This document shows positions 1-9,570 of a DNA stretch of 64,000 nt, in pieces. Source of the DNA: Hoplostethus atlanticus (taxonomy: Eukaryota > Chordata > Actinopteri > Trachichthyiformes > Trachichthyidae). Where the stretch lies: positions 806,001-870,000 of the forward strand of contig JAXDDX010000045.1 in the NCBI GenBank assembly GCA_034670405.1, in the 5' to 3' direction. Under the pieces are notes generated by a model. The model worked only from the letters and a program-made list of their open reading frames with translations. It was not told where the DNA came from and searched no databases. The position numbers were made by a program, and so were the translations under genes. Every line of letters begins with the position of its first letter. Within the stretch, counting starts at the first letter, position 1.

Positions 1-645
1 TGGATGTGCTTTCATTACGAGAGCGTGAATAGGAGATTCGTTGGGTTTCAGTGATTGTGACTGAGCGTTCTCTAAGACGTCCACGTTCGATTGTTGGTGT
101 TTGGGGTTCCTTTTCAGTTGGTCCATAGGTGATGGAGACTGATCGTTCCCTTGATAAAGTTTGTTGTACGACTGTAGATTTTGTATAGTCTCTACTTGAG
201 GTTCCATGTTTGGTAGTAACTGGGCGCTTATTGACATCGCTTGAGGTCTGTGTCACAGTATAAGGTCGTTTAGTGCCTCTCTGGTGGGGTGTTTCCGTCT
301 GTGTTCTTAGGTTATGTAGCTCTGTAGCTGTCCGGTGGATTAATTTGTTAGGAACTTGGCGGAAGCTGTTTCCCATCTGTCTTGGGAGATTGTAGGGAGA
401 ATTTTTGATATCTCTGTGATTAGAGTTGTATAGTGTTCCTCCATTATCTGGACCCCCGAGTGGGTCCAGTTCTTGGCGTTTCCCCCCAGGAGTTCTGTAG
501 TGGTATAGGATTGGGGTTGGGGTTGGGGTTCAGGGTTCCGGTGTAGGATTCTTGTGCACTGGCCTATGGAGGTGGTGATCTCGTATTTGAGCAGTTCATC
601 TTTTGAAGGTGGCTTTTGAGTGCCACATCCATAGAGGGAGAGGAT
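1..645 (-). mobile_element. ORF1-like part of a second Penelope-like element, cut by the window edge
   Basis: Reading the minus strand from about 645 gives an open segment (to 340) with a Pro/Gln run and the motif HSGVQIMEEHYTTLITEI. This lines up loosely with HYTHIITNPSS and its surroundings in the ORF1-like ORF at 7311-8033, including a following Trp-x(3-4)-Ala-Lys/Arg stretch. From 339 down to 1 another frame stays open, is rich in Thr/Arg/Ser and has no recognisable domain. Penelope-like elements are known to lie in tandem, partly truncated arrays, and a second copy in the same orientation fits that. No RT is visible here because the element runs off the left edge. The homology is judged by eye and is weak, so it could instead be an unrelated retroelement ORF1. 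Confidence 0.4.
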
Positions 646-1177
646 CTGGTCGAGTCAAACTAGGCAGTCAAATGGGCAGAAGTGGTTATTCGTGTGGGAT
701 GGAAATGGTTAAGGTAAGAATAAATAGACCGGGTTTGGGTTAGGCTGAGGTAGGGTAGATGGGTTGCACGTGCTTGTGTTGCTGGGTCCAAGTGGGTGGG
801 GGCGGGTCCCTCGACTAGACAGAGCCAAATGGTCATAAAGGTAAGTGCTATAAAGTAAGGAAGTAAAGTGCTAACACTGCAAACATAATGAAAAATATGT
901 ACAAGTAAAGAAATGTATAAATAAATAAATAGATAGAGCAAACCATATGTAACCTTAATGGTCAATGATACCTTTGTTTACAATAGACAACGCCACTCTC
1001 TTTAAAGGGAGAGACCCACAACATCAACTATAGCTTAGTATACCCATTAGCTCTAATCCCCACACAGGGTTTCCAATAAAAGAAAAGGGCGAAACAGAGG
1101 CTTTTGTAGACCACAAGGTAACAGTTTATTGACAACATTAAAATAACACACTATGCCAAGTAGGATAAGGGTACCAC
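646..1177. other. Unassigned sequence between retroelements
   Basis: No coding potential is recognised. It is A-rich around 840-960 and contains a minus-strand AATAAA near 1127-1132. It is probably untranslated Penelope-type or other retroelement sequence, because it is interrupted by the LTR element at 1178 and resumes after 2592. Confidence 0.3.
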
Positions 1178-1750
1178 TGTGGCAGGGTGCCACATAACCG
1201 GGGTCCTTGACAGACAGAGACATAGGCAGGGGAGAGTTAATGGGCCCGCAGGGCCGTTTTATTGTCCACACAATCCCGGCAACAATATTACCCACGGCCC
1301 GGGTTGACGGCAGCGCGCCGTCGGCGCCGTCTCCCTCCGCCGGCGCCCTCCTTTGGTCCCGGTGGGCCAGCCGCGGAGCCCCAAGGCTGCCCCAGCCTGC
1401 CGGGCTTCCAGGGGCATCCTGCCCCAACCCCGACTGGTCAGCCCTTGCAGGTGGCTCCCGACTGCGTCCTCCGCGGACCTCCGCCGGACGCCGCGGCAGG
1501 AGACGGCCCGCTCCCGCTCCGTCGCTCCCGCTGGTGCTGGCCCCCGATCTCTCCGCATCCACGCGCCAGCCTCTCACACTGGCGCGTCCCTTCCCACTCA
1601 CACATTCACACACAGGTTAAAAAGGGCCCAGCTGCAATCAGTCCCAACTGGCTGCAGCTGGAACCGGATCCAGGAAAGAAGCAGTCCACTAACTCACCTC
1701 TCTCCTGGATCCAATTAAGCCTCCCCCCACCCTCCCTCCAGTCCGCCACA
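1178..1750 (-). repeat. 3' LTR of the TRIM-like element
   Basis: This is the 573-bp copy nearest the left edge. In the minus orientation it contains an AATAAA near 1258-1264, a plausible retroelement polyadenylation signal. Its G+C-rich body is nearly identical to 2020-2592. Confidence 0.85.
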
Positions 1751-1995
1751 TACCCCCACCGCCAAACTGAGGCTGGGGAGCCGTCCGGCCGAAGCCAACT
1801 CCCCCCCCTCCCTCCCCCCCATTTGAGAGCGAAGAAGAAGGCGATGAAGGGTCCCGCCCGGAACGGCTCGGAGTCGGTGGGGCCAGGTGATGCTGCGAGG
1901 TGGTGAGGGAGGCGCCTTGCCATCACCGGCCGTCCCCTGGCAGCTGGTGTCGCCACGACGGCACGGCGATGGCGATGTTCTCCCGTCTCTGCCTG

Positions 1996-2017
1996 TCGAT
2001 TCCCGGTCAGGGAACCA
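1996..2017 (-). other. Primer-binding site, complementary to tRNA-Glu 3' end
   Basis: On the plus strand this reads as the T-arm and acceptor 3' end of tRNA-Glu, ending in GGTCAGGGAACCA, two bases from the LTR at 2020. The minus strand therefore carries a 22-base primer-binding site in the correct place after the 5' LTR. This is direct sequence evidence combined with known tRNA-Glu sequence. Confidence 0.8.
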
Positions 2018-2019
2018 AA

Positions 2020-2592
2020 TGTGGCAGGGTGCCACATAACCGGGGTCCTTGACAGACAGAGACATAGGCAGGGGAGAGTTAATGGGCCCGCAGGGCCGTT
2101 TTATTGTCCACACAATCCCGGCAACAATATTACCCACGGCCCGGGTTGACGGCAGCGCGCCGTCGGCGCCGTCTCCCTCCGCCGGCGCCCTCCTTTGGTC
2201 CCGGTGGGCTAGCCGCGGAGCCCCAAGGCTGCCCCAGCCTGCCGGGCTTCCAGGGGCATCCTGCCCCAACCCCGACTGGTCAGCCCTTGCAGGTGGCTCC
2301 CGACTGCGTCCTCCGCGGACCTCCGCCGGACGCCACGGCAGGAGACGGCCCGCTCCCGCTCCGTCGCTCCCGCTGGTGCTGGCCCCCGATCTCTCCGCAT
2401 CCACGCGCCAGCCTCTCACACTGGCGCGTCCCTTCCCACTCACACATTCACACACAGGTTAAAAAGGGCCCAGCTGCAATCAGTCCCAACTGGCTGCAGC
2501 TGGAACCGGATCCAGGAAAGAAGCAGTCCACTAACTCACCTCTCTCCTGGATCCAATTAAGCCTCCCCCCACCCTCCCTCCAGTCCGCCACA
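2020..2592 (-). repeat. 5' LTR of the TRIM-like element
   Basis: This is the 573-bp copy adjacent to the primer-binding site. It begins TGTGGC and ends GCCACA on the plus strand, and is followed by the ACCAC target duplication. Confidence 0.85.
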
Positions 2593-3639
2593 ACCACCAT
2601 AGATAATCCTAGTGCCAACTGCACAGGAGCACACAGATTAAACACAGCACCTCTAATTAGTATGACACACTGTTAGATATTGCACACGAGATTAGACACA
2701 GCACTTCTAGTTTGTAAAACACATTAGTAGGAACAGGGGTGTCAGGGACACAGGTTATTCAATTGGCAGTACAATACCCTAAACCAGGCACCAGAGAGTT
2801 ACAACTCTAATCTAAAAACATCAAACTAAAATGGAGGAAAAAACAGTGGCTGTATGCGCATTTCGCCGATACAGCGTGCGTCTCAAGCTTCTAGTCAAGC
2901 AAGGTGATTAGTGGCCAACCACCGGGGAATTCAACCGTGGACTGGTTCGTCCACATACATCTAAATTATAATAGAGTATTACCATTACATTCAGGACCAC
3001 ATCAGGTACCTCTAGACATAAAATATAAACTATAAGTTAATGGTCCCCGTAATAAACCACAGGCTCACAGAAAGCCCTAAATGTTTATTCCTACCTCTTC
3101 CGTATCACTCGATGCCGACCGACAACAGCAAGGCTTGAACGTGATCAAACGTGAACTCCTCAAATCTCCCGGGACCTCCCTTATATCCCACTCTACTGAA
3201 CTCCTGCCAGGTCTCAGCAAGCTGCAGGGTCCTAGCGTCCCACAGGTTACACATATATAGTAGGAGAATAGGACAAAACATATATAAGAAAAAATGGCAT
3301 CAAAGCAAAAGGACAATATAATAAGAAGAGGGACCATTGGCCCTGAATGATCGAGGGATGCCCAGGTGGGAAGGCTGACCGGCCCTCTGAATTCCCTTAA
3401 TAAATAGTGGGACCCGCGGGGCCCTCATGACGAACAGTGGAGTGAGTCCGAGGGGGAGCAGGACCCCGGAAGGCCCGGGTTAAAAGCCAGTTCAAGTAAG
3501 TGCTTAAAATAAGTGCTATCACAGCAAACAGAGCATCCCAAAGGAGAATAAAACGCATAATATATTACTCCTCAGGAGTATAAAACATGGGGTAGATAAA
3601 AAGGCACACGAGTGATAAAATGAATAAATACAATCAATA
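2593..3639. other. Unassigned retroelement-like sequence downstream of the Penelope-like element
   Basis: No convincing ORF is seen. The stretch contains minus-strand AATAAA near 3083 and G+C-rich patches at 3400-3480. It resembles untranslated sequence between two same-strand Penelope-like copies. I looked for a hammerhead ribozyme core (CTGATGA...GAAA), often found in Penelope terminal repeats, and did not see one. Confidence 0.3.
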
Positions 3640-3868
3640 GAAAGTGGCGGCCCCGGACCCCCGAGGACCACTCCCCCTGGATATGACCAAACAAGTTTAT
3701 TGAGATAAAGTATATACAGAGTGGAGTCTCAGAATGATGTTCCTAGACTAAGGTAAGTATTGTGATGTGGATGAAATTACGAGTCCTGGATTGGTTTATT
3801 TGTTTATTTAGTGATTGTACTGAATACTTGAAACTGAAGAACCTGTAACTATTGTGATTGTCAGGCCT

Positions 3869-5644
3869 CTATTCGTCATTGAGCCCCGCAGGTGCAGCAG
3901 TGCCCAATTTGTGGATCCAGATCCTCTCCGCTCTCTTCCGCTGTCCGCTAGTCCATCTGTCGTTGGACTCTAAGCCCGATATAAGCAGACCTGAGCCTGG
4001 ATGCTGTTGGAAGTGGTCTACAAGTATGGTGCCAAGTCTGCCCTTCCCGATATTGTACAGATGTTGTTTGAGTCTGGTGAGTAGGGGGTGTTTGGTTTCT
4101 CCTATATAGTGTTTGTGACATTGTGAACATGTGATGATATAGACTATGTTGCTGGTGCGGAGTGAAAAGTGGCCCTGAATGGGAAAGGATGCTCGACTGT
4201 AAGGGTTGGTAATGAATGTCCTATTAATGAAGAATTTATCCTGTTCTGACTGTGGTTTCCCGGGGTGTCTACCAAACCTAAAGCGGACCAGTAGATCTTG
4301 GAAGTTCCTGTTCCTTCTCAGTGCCGAAATTACCCTATAACCAGAGAAAGGTGGGTGATGGATTTGTGACTGTTTAAAATTTTGTTTAATCTTGTGGTGC
4401 AGGATTGTATTGCGGTGGGACAAGGTGGAGATGAAAGGGATGAGGTGTGCGGGTTCCCCGTCCCCCACCGGAGCGGCGCCTGTGGGCTCCGCCAGGCGAG
4501 GGCCAGGGGATAGCATCCTGTTTGGGCAGGGGGATGGGGGAGGAGATGTGGTGGAAGTAGGAGGAGAGCCCCGTCCCACGCCGGACAGTGGATGGTGGGT
4601 ACCTGTCCTACATGAGCCCGTGGGAGCCAAGGCCACCAGAGTGCTGGTCTTGATCGTCCTGAGAAAGCGCCTAGAGTAGCCCCTCTGCCTGAGACTCCCG
4701 AATAGGACCTGGACCGCCACATTGAAATCAGATTGATTTGAGCAGATTCTATGAAACCGGATGATTTGAGATTTGACTATGCCTTTGAATGTGTGTTTCG
4801 GGTGGTAGCTTGACTTATGTAATAGTGCGTGCGTGTCAGTGGGTTTGAAGTAGACCTTAGTGGCCATCTTATGTGTGGAGTTGAGTGGTTCAAAAAATAC
4901 TGTGGTGTCCAGAAAATTAACCTGGTTGGGATCGAGGGTGTATTTGACCTTGATGGAGGAATGAGTGTTTAGTGTATCTATGAAGTCCGGAAATAAGGCT
5001 GGGTCGTGTGGCCAGGCCCCTATGATGTCATCTAGGAATCTCAGGTAGAAGGTAGGTCGTCTCGTACACCTGGCAAGAGCCTCGTGCTCCCACAAGCTCA
5101 TGTATAAATTGGCGTAGGACAGGGCAAACCTTTGACCCATGGCTGTCCCCTCCACCTGCAGGTAAAATCTGTCGTCAAACATACAATTATCATCATTACT
5201 TGTGAGGCAGAGTTCTAACAATTGTAATATTTCTTTGTCTTGTCTGGTTCTATCCGGGTATGTGTTCATGATTTGTCTAACTGAATCTACGCCCATGGTT
5301 GTGTTAATGTTTGTGTATAAGCTGTCTATATCTATGGTGAACAGGTGGGCACGGGAGGGGACCTCCATGGGCCGGATGATCTGTAGAAAATGGTAAGTGT
5401 CTTTGATATAGCTAGGGTGCCTGGTGGAGAGGGGTCCCAAGTAATAATCAATGAGGCGCGACACGTTATAGGTGGCGCTGCCACAGTCAGAGACTATAGG
5501 TCTTCCGGGAGGAACTTCACAGGGGACCTGTCCAGGTTGGGGGTTCTTTGTGGATTTTGGGCAGAAGATAATATTGACGGGGGCGGGGATCGTCTGGGCC
5601 GAATAGGAAATCTTTTTGTTTTGCTGATATGATTTTGCGATCAT
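3869..5644 (-). CDS. Penelope-type reverse transcriptase core with GIY-YIG endonuclease
   Basis: This open segment of 591 codons has RT motifs in order: RPIVSDCGSATYNVSRLIDY (fingers), LFTIDIDSLYTNI (motif A with the catalytic Asp), GTAMGQRFALSYANLYM (motif B) and FLRFLDDIIGAW (motif C, the DD pair). After a Pro/Ser-rich linker comes a GIY-YIG domain near the C-terminus: VYIITCSQCHKHYIGET, then LTRLKQHLYNI. In the Penelope family these carry out target-primed reverse transcription and DNA nicking. The segment ends at the element's 3' side. Assignment to Penelope-like elements is firm; the subgroup is not resolved by eye. Confidence 0.85.
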   Translation of the reverse strand: MIAKSYQQNKKISYSAQTIPAPVNIIFCPKSTKNPQPGQVPCEVPPGRPIVSDCGSATYNVSRLIDYYLGPLSTRHPSYIKDTYHFLQIIRPMEVPSRAHLFTIDIDSLYTNINTTMGVDSVRQIMNTYPDRTRQDKEILQLLELCLTSNDDNCMFDDRFYLQVEGTAMGQRFALSYANLYMSLWEHEALARCTRRPTFYLRFLDDIIGAWPHDPALFPDFIDTLNTHSSIKVKYTLDPNQVNFLDTTVFFEPLNSTHKMATKVYFKPTDTHALLHKSSYHPKHTFKGIVKSQIIRFHRICSNQSDFNVAVQVLFGSLRQRGYSRRFLRTIKTSTLVALAPTGSCRTGTHHPLSGVGRGSPPTSTTSPPPSPCPNRMLSPGPRLAEPTGAAPVGDGEPAHLIPFISTLSHRNTILHHKIKQNFKQSQIHHPPFSGYRVISALRRNRNFQDLLVRFRFGRHPGKPQSEQDKFFINRTFITNPYSRASFPIQGHFSLRTSNIVYIITCSQCHKHYIGETKHPLLTRLKQHLYNIGKGRLGTILVDHFQQHPGSGLLISGLESNDRWTSGQRKRAERIWIHKLGTAAPAGLNDE

Positions 5645-5993
5645 AGAGGGATTGTAGAATGGTTCTGATTTGGGTTTGGGTCTGTGCCTGTATACTGTGT
5701 TTAATGGGTTTATAATATTTCTGGTTTGCCAATTGTCTGTTTGCTTCTAATCTGTATTGTTGTCTGTCCATGATTACAATTTTTGATCCTTTGTCTGCTG
5801 GTTTAATGATAATGTTTGGGTTTTGTTTGAGTTCTGAGATGGCCCTGATTTCTTCTGCGGAGAGGTTGTTGTGGAGGTCTGAGGGAGGTTGGAAGGAGCG
5901 TAATGTTCTTCTATCCCGCTCGATGAGGTCCCGAACGCTCCTGTTCAGACCTGACCACTGCGGTTCCCAATTGGAGGGGTAAGTGAATGGCAT
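5517..5993 (-). CDS. N-terminal RT segment of the Penelope-like element
   Basis: This open segment contains IIIKPADKGSKIVIMDR, the conserved N-terminal block that precedes the fingers in Penelope-type RTs, followed by a Gln-rich helical stretch and a LLPKIHKEPP-type motif. It overlaps the RT core segment in a different frame, which shows that the element is no longer intact. Confidence 0.7.
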   Translation of the reverse strand: MPFTYPSNWEPQWSGLNRSVRDLIERDRRTLRSFQPPSDLHNNLSAEEIRAISELKQNPNIIIKPADKGSKIVIMDRQQYRLEANRQLANQKYYKPIKHSIQAQTQTQIRTILQSLYDRKIISAKQKDFLFGPDDPRPRQYYLLPKIHKEPPTWTGPL

Positions 5994-6026
5994 TTTTGCT
6001 GGAATTGGGGTCTGATTGGAAGTAAT

Positions 6027-7106
6027 CTAATAACTTGAGTCTACGGTGATATTGGTATAGGTCCCTGTGAAGCTCCTCCCAGTCAACGGTCCTAGGGCGT
6101 GGAATAAAGGTGAGACCCCCTCTCCAACAGGCACACCTGCACCACAGAGGGGGAGAAGGTTCTGGACAGGTTCAGGACACTGGAAGTGGAACCCCAAGAG
6201 AGGTCCAGCGTTGTCCCCGGTTCTCGTCCCCGGCCAGGGGGGTGAAGATGGTGAGACGGGTGAGTTGGAAAGAGTGACCGAGTTAGGTTCAGAAGGAATT
6301 GTAAATTTAACGTGTTTACACCAGGAGTCAAAAATGAGTGTTGCTGTTGCAGGTGTCCAGTGGATATTGTCATGTTCTGTGGTGAATTGGTCGTGCGGTA
6401 TCTCGAAGAGGAACGGTAAGTGTGTGGCTATGTAATTGTTGAGTATTTTCAGATTGTTCTGCTGATCTGTACTGAGGTGGGGGGAATAATTGACCAGGGG
6501 GAAATAGATGTCGGCGTTGGGAAAGGTAGACATGGCCTGCTTCCACAAAGCCCTTATTTGTTTCAGGGAGGTCTGCTTTGGGTCTTGGGCCCTGTTGTTG
6601 ATACCCACCGAGAGGACTAGGAGCTTAACATCCGGGTGCACCCTAGTCTTCTCACAGACTTTTATGAAATGATAGAAGTTGGCACCCGGATAGCTGTCGA
6701 CCTGGATGTTGGTCTGGGTGTAGAGTGGTAACCTGTTCAAGTTGGAATCCCCCAGGAACAGAATGGGTTTTCTGCCCCTGAAGGTCCAATCCTGTAGTTT
6801 CCTGTGAGCTCTGGCTAAATGGTAGACGGGTTTGCAGGTGACTAGTGCTGCAGCCGAGGATGCCAGAAACGCCGGGGCCAAAGGGCAGGAGTTGGCTCCC
6901 ACCGGTGCGCAGGCAGCCGGGCCAGCCCGATGGGTAAGTCCCATGTCATTTTTATGTTTTGTAGAGGGGGGTTCAGATAGGGCTCTAAGCGTGGTATCAT
7001 TGACCATTGATGGCCCACTCATCACGTGTGGTACCCCTTCCTCATTATGTTTTTCTGCTTTAGGGGAAGGGCTGGCACGGTCGACCGCAACACCTGCAGG
7101 AGACAA
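6027..7106 (-). CDS. SGNH/GDSL hydrolase-like ORF of the Penelope-like element
   Basis: The 359-codon ORF carries SGNH-hydrolase blocks: FLGDSNLNRL (block I, nucleophile Ser in GDS), LVLSVGINNRAQ (block III, GxN-like) and EHDNIHWTP (block V, D-x-x-H dyad). These occupy roughly residues 115-275; the flanks are low in complexity. SGNH esterases occur in several retroelement groups (CR1-type LINE ORF1s, Ngaro elements, rotifer Terminons), where their role is unclear. Here the ORF sits directly upstream of the RT on the same strand. Catalytic residues look present; the substrate is unknown. The start codon is not certain, because the first 70 residues look non-conserved. Confidence 0.7.
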   Translation of the reverse strand: MSPAGVAVDRASPSPKAEKHNEEGVPHVMSGPSMVNDTTLRALSEPPSTKHKNDMGLTHRAGPAACAPVGANSCPLAPAFLASSAAALVTCKPVYHLARAHRKLQDWTFRGRKPILFLGDSNLNRLPLYTQTNIQVDSYPGANFYHFIKVCEKTRVHPDVKLLVLSVGINNRAQDPKQTSLKQIRALWKQAMSTFPNADIYFPLVNYSPHLSTDQQNNLKILNNYIATHLPFLFEIPHDQFTTEHDNIHWTPATATLIFDSWCKHVKFTIPSEPNSVTLSNSPVSPSSPPWPGTRTGDNAGPLLGFHFQCPEPVQNLLPLCGAGVPVGEGVSPLFHALGPLTGRSFTGTYTNITVDSSY

Positions 7107-7310
7107 AGGGAGGGCGTTATGACATCCTCCGCCGCAACAACCACATTGTTGTATTGGAAAGGGATTGTTGGGACTGTTGGGGGTGGTTGGGGTGTCGCTG
7201 TACTATGGACCTGGGCTGCTATCTTCAGCGTTCTCCCGGCCCCCAGCAATGCATGGTGGTCAAGGCCTCTAGGCTGCGATGGGTGCTGCAAGGAGGGGGA
7301 TCTGGGAGGC

Positions 7311-8070
7311 CTAGGGCGGTCTCCCTTGGGTCTGGATAGTTTCCAGGTGCGGGCTGGTTTGGGTGGGGAAGTGAGCCTCATCTCCCAAAGCTGGCACGGG
7401 AGGGGGAGAGCCAGTGGTCTGCTCTAACACTGCTGGAGGGGGGCCGCTCTCTGGGCGGAATGGTAGTGTCACCCCTAGTAGCTGTTCTACAGTGACCTGT
7501 GTGGTTGGGGCCAGTCTGTGATGGTACCGCTTCCTGGCCCACCCCATGGCTATCTGCAGTGCCAAGGGGTTCCTAGGAGTGCTGCTGGGGTTAGTGATGA
7601 TATGTGTGTAATGATCCTGTAAAATGCTCATGTTCCTATCCATCCACTGCTTGGTGTTATTGCTAATCTGTTGTCTGATCTGTTCTGTAGGTGATGGTTT
7701 GATGAATTCCGTGAGCCTGATTGCCTGTCTATTCATACCTGGGGGGAGTGTTTGTGTGGCGATGGCCCTGTCTATTACCTGTTTGTGGTGTACTGCTTGC
7801 ACTAACTTGAAATAAATCTTTAGAAATGTGTCTGGTTTCTGCATCTGGAGGGTGAGTGACTTGAGGTGGGTGCTGTTCTGGTTGAGTGGGCCTGTCCCTA
7901 TAGCTGTCCCTGTGGTGGGGTGGAGGAGGTCTGGGTGGTCTGGGCCTGTTCCTGAAACTGTCCCTGTAGTGGGGTGGAGGAGGTCTGGGGTGATAATTCT
8001 GTCTGTCTGGGGGCTGCCTAAATCCCCTTGCACCGCTGGATTGCATGGCCTGAGCCCTGTAAGAATACAT
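7311..8070 (-). CDS. ORF1-like protein of the Penelope-like element
   Basis: An open region of about 240 codons has a Pro/Arg/His-rich N-terminus with repeated LLHPTTGT units, then a more folded-looking part with KQVIDRAIATQTLPPGMNRQ and ARKRYHHRLAPTTQVTVEQL. No known domain is recognised. A loosely similar segment appears at 340-645, supporting an element-encoded ORF rather than a chance frame. Two frames are open over the N-terminal portion, so the true start is unclear. A nucleic-acid-binding ORF1 role is an inference from composition and position only. Confidence 0.5.
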
Positions 8071-8317
8071 TAAAAGTCAGTGGGGAGCTCTTACCTTGGT
8101 GATGGTATTGGTAGGCCCGGGGAGGGTCAGATGGAATTCCCTCCCAGTTGCGTAGGCCGCTGGTCGCCAAAACTCCAATGTTGTTCCTGTGGGTGAGGTT
8201 CTCAAACAGAGTCCAATGTGTGATCAATCAGGTTCCAGTTTAAGATGGTAAAACGTCTCTGGAGTTAGGCCGGCCTAGTAGAGCCCCCCTCTCTGATGAT
8301 TAAAATCTAATACAGTT

Positions 8318-8648
8318 CTATAGCACAGTAGTCTATAGTATAGTTCAGTCTATAGTACAGTAGTCTATAGTATAGTTCAGTCTAGTAAGTAGTATAGTAG
8401 TCTATAGTTCAGTCTATAATACAGTAGTCTATAGTATAGTTCAGTCTATAGTACAGTAGTCTATAGTTCAGTCTATAGTATAGTAGTCTATACTACAGTA
8501 ATCTATAGTACAGTAGTCTATAGTACAGTAGTCTATAGTACAGTTCAGTCTATAGTATAGTAGTCTATAGTTCAGTCTATAGTACAGTAATCTATAGTAT
8601 AGTTCAGTTTATAGTACAGTAGTCTATAGTATAGTTCAGTCTATAGTA
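8318..8648. repeat. Satellite-like array of TATAGTACAGTAGTC-type units
   Basis: About 330 bp consists of interleaved copies of CTATAGTACAGTAGT and CTATAGTATAGTTCAGT (15-17 bp). It lies just beyond the 5' side of the Penelope-like element. Units vary in order, as in a decayed tandem array. Confidence 0.8.
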
Positions 8649-9234
8649 GGACTGGATTGAGAACCACTGGACTAGTCTATAGATGTTCTCAGCTTGGCAT
8701 TCTTGGATTTGATAATCACCTTTAGTATCGTCAATTCTGCCTTTTTGACAAATGATTTTTTTTGGTCTGTGTGCATGAAATAGGAGGAGGGGAGAAGAAG
8801 TCCATTCAGTTGAATTTGTTATGCTCATAATAAACCACTGAATTCAAATGTATGCAATTCAAATACAATCTCTGCTGGCACTAATCTGTTTCCATACTGA
8901 GCCAAAGAAAAATAAATGAAAAATGTGTTCTGCTGCTGTTGTTTTCGCCACCCTCCACACATACTGTCACAGTTTTTATCCATGTATTTGCCCTTAACAT
9001 GTTCTAATTCGTTAAGTGTTGGTTGTATTGAGTCTTTGCTGTATCATATCACTATTTGCTGCTGCAACGACTCAATTTCCTGACAGGGATCAATAAAGCT
9101 TTGTCAATCACAGGAGCATAATGAGCATATGCTGGTTTAAATTGTAAGCCTTCTCTTTCAGCTTTGAGCCTTTCCAGCTCCTCCACTATTAGTATTAATA
9201 TTCCAGTGACACTCCAGAGACTCAAGGCCCGGCT
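8649..9234. other. Intergenic, nothing coding recognised
   Basis: Mostly AT-rich. Around 9060-9110 the sequence (a run ending in GGATCAATAAAGCTTTGTC) resembles the 3' tails of fish non-LTR elements, but it is too short to assign. Confidence 0.3.
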
Positions 9235-9570
9235 TCGTCCTTCAGCGTCAGCATTCAGCTGTCGATTTGTCCTTCAGCATTCTGGGTAACATCCTAACAT
9301 ATCACACTTACCGGGAAAGATGCCTACAGAAAGCCTCCAGCATTGTGGCAGACTCTTCCCACCCCTCTCACAGACTCTTTGACCCCCTGCTGTCTGGCAG
9401 GAGGTACCACAGCATTAGGGCCAGCACCCCCAGGATGCTCAACAGCTTCTTCCCCCAGGCTGTCAGACTGCTCAACACCTCGCTGCTACCCAAAACACAC
9501 ACATGCCTTACTTGACACACTTACTTGGTCACTTTACACTTGACACCACTACTCAGCACATTGTTTTTCT
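9235..9570 (+). mobile_element. 3' end of a LINE ORF2
   Basis: A plus-strand frame reads KASSIVADSSHPSHRLFDPL, then SGRRYHSIRASTPRMLNSFF and PQAVRLLNTSLL. This is a C-terminal tail shared by many teleost non-LTR retrotransposons of the Jockey/L2 superfamily. The rest of the ORF is missing, as expected from 5' truncation. The sequence then passes into an AT-rich tail. Family-level assignment is tentative. Confidence 0.65.

Larger units (their letters stand above)
1178..2592 (-). mobile_element. Short non-autonomous LTR retrotransposon (TRIM-like), minus strand
   Basis: Two direct repeats of 573 bp (1178-1750 and 2020-2592) flank an internal region of only about 269 bp. Each repeat starts TGTGGC and ends GCCACA, the TG...CA ends with short inverted repeats typical of LTRs. 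The element is bounded by a 5-bp target duplication ACCAC (1173-1177 and 2593-2597). A tRNA-Glu primer-binding site abuts the right-hand LTR on the minus strand, which fixes the orientation: 5' LTR at right, 3' LTR at left. The repeats differ at about two positions, so the insertion is recent. The interior has no gag or pol and mobilisation would depend on another element. This is known LTR biology applied to a structure read directly from the sequence; the parent family is unknown. Confidence 0.88.
3640..8230 (-). mobile_element. Penelope-like retroelement with SGNH and ORF1-like ORFs
   Basis: Reading the minus strand from about 8230 leftwards, there is an ORF1-like region (8070-7311), an SGNH-hydrolase ORF (7106-6027), the N-terminal part of a reverse transcriptase (5993-5517), and the RT core followed by a GIY-YIG endonuclease (5644-3869). 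RT plus C-terminal GIY-YIG is the defining architecture of Penelope-like elements (Neptune/Poseidon/Penelope groups). The parts lie in more than one frame and the element looks broken in a few places, although most motifs are well kept, so it is probably not very old. Outer ends are approximate: no target duplication was identified. The order and same-strand layout suggest one unit, but nesting of two elements cannot be excluded. Confidence 0.75.

Noticed and set aside
1207-2676. Long open frames on both strands at 1.05-2.7 kb
   Set aside because: They fall on the G+C-rich LTRs and are duplicated with them; composition, not coding, keeps them open.
2640-3640. Hammerhead ribozyme in the Penelope-like terminal region
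   Set aside because: No CTGATGA...GAAA core with pairing stems was found on either strand by eye.
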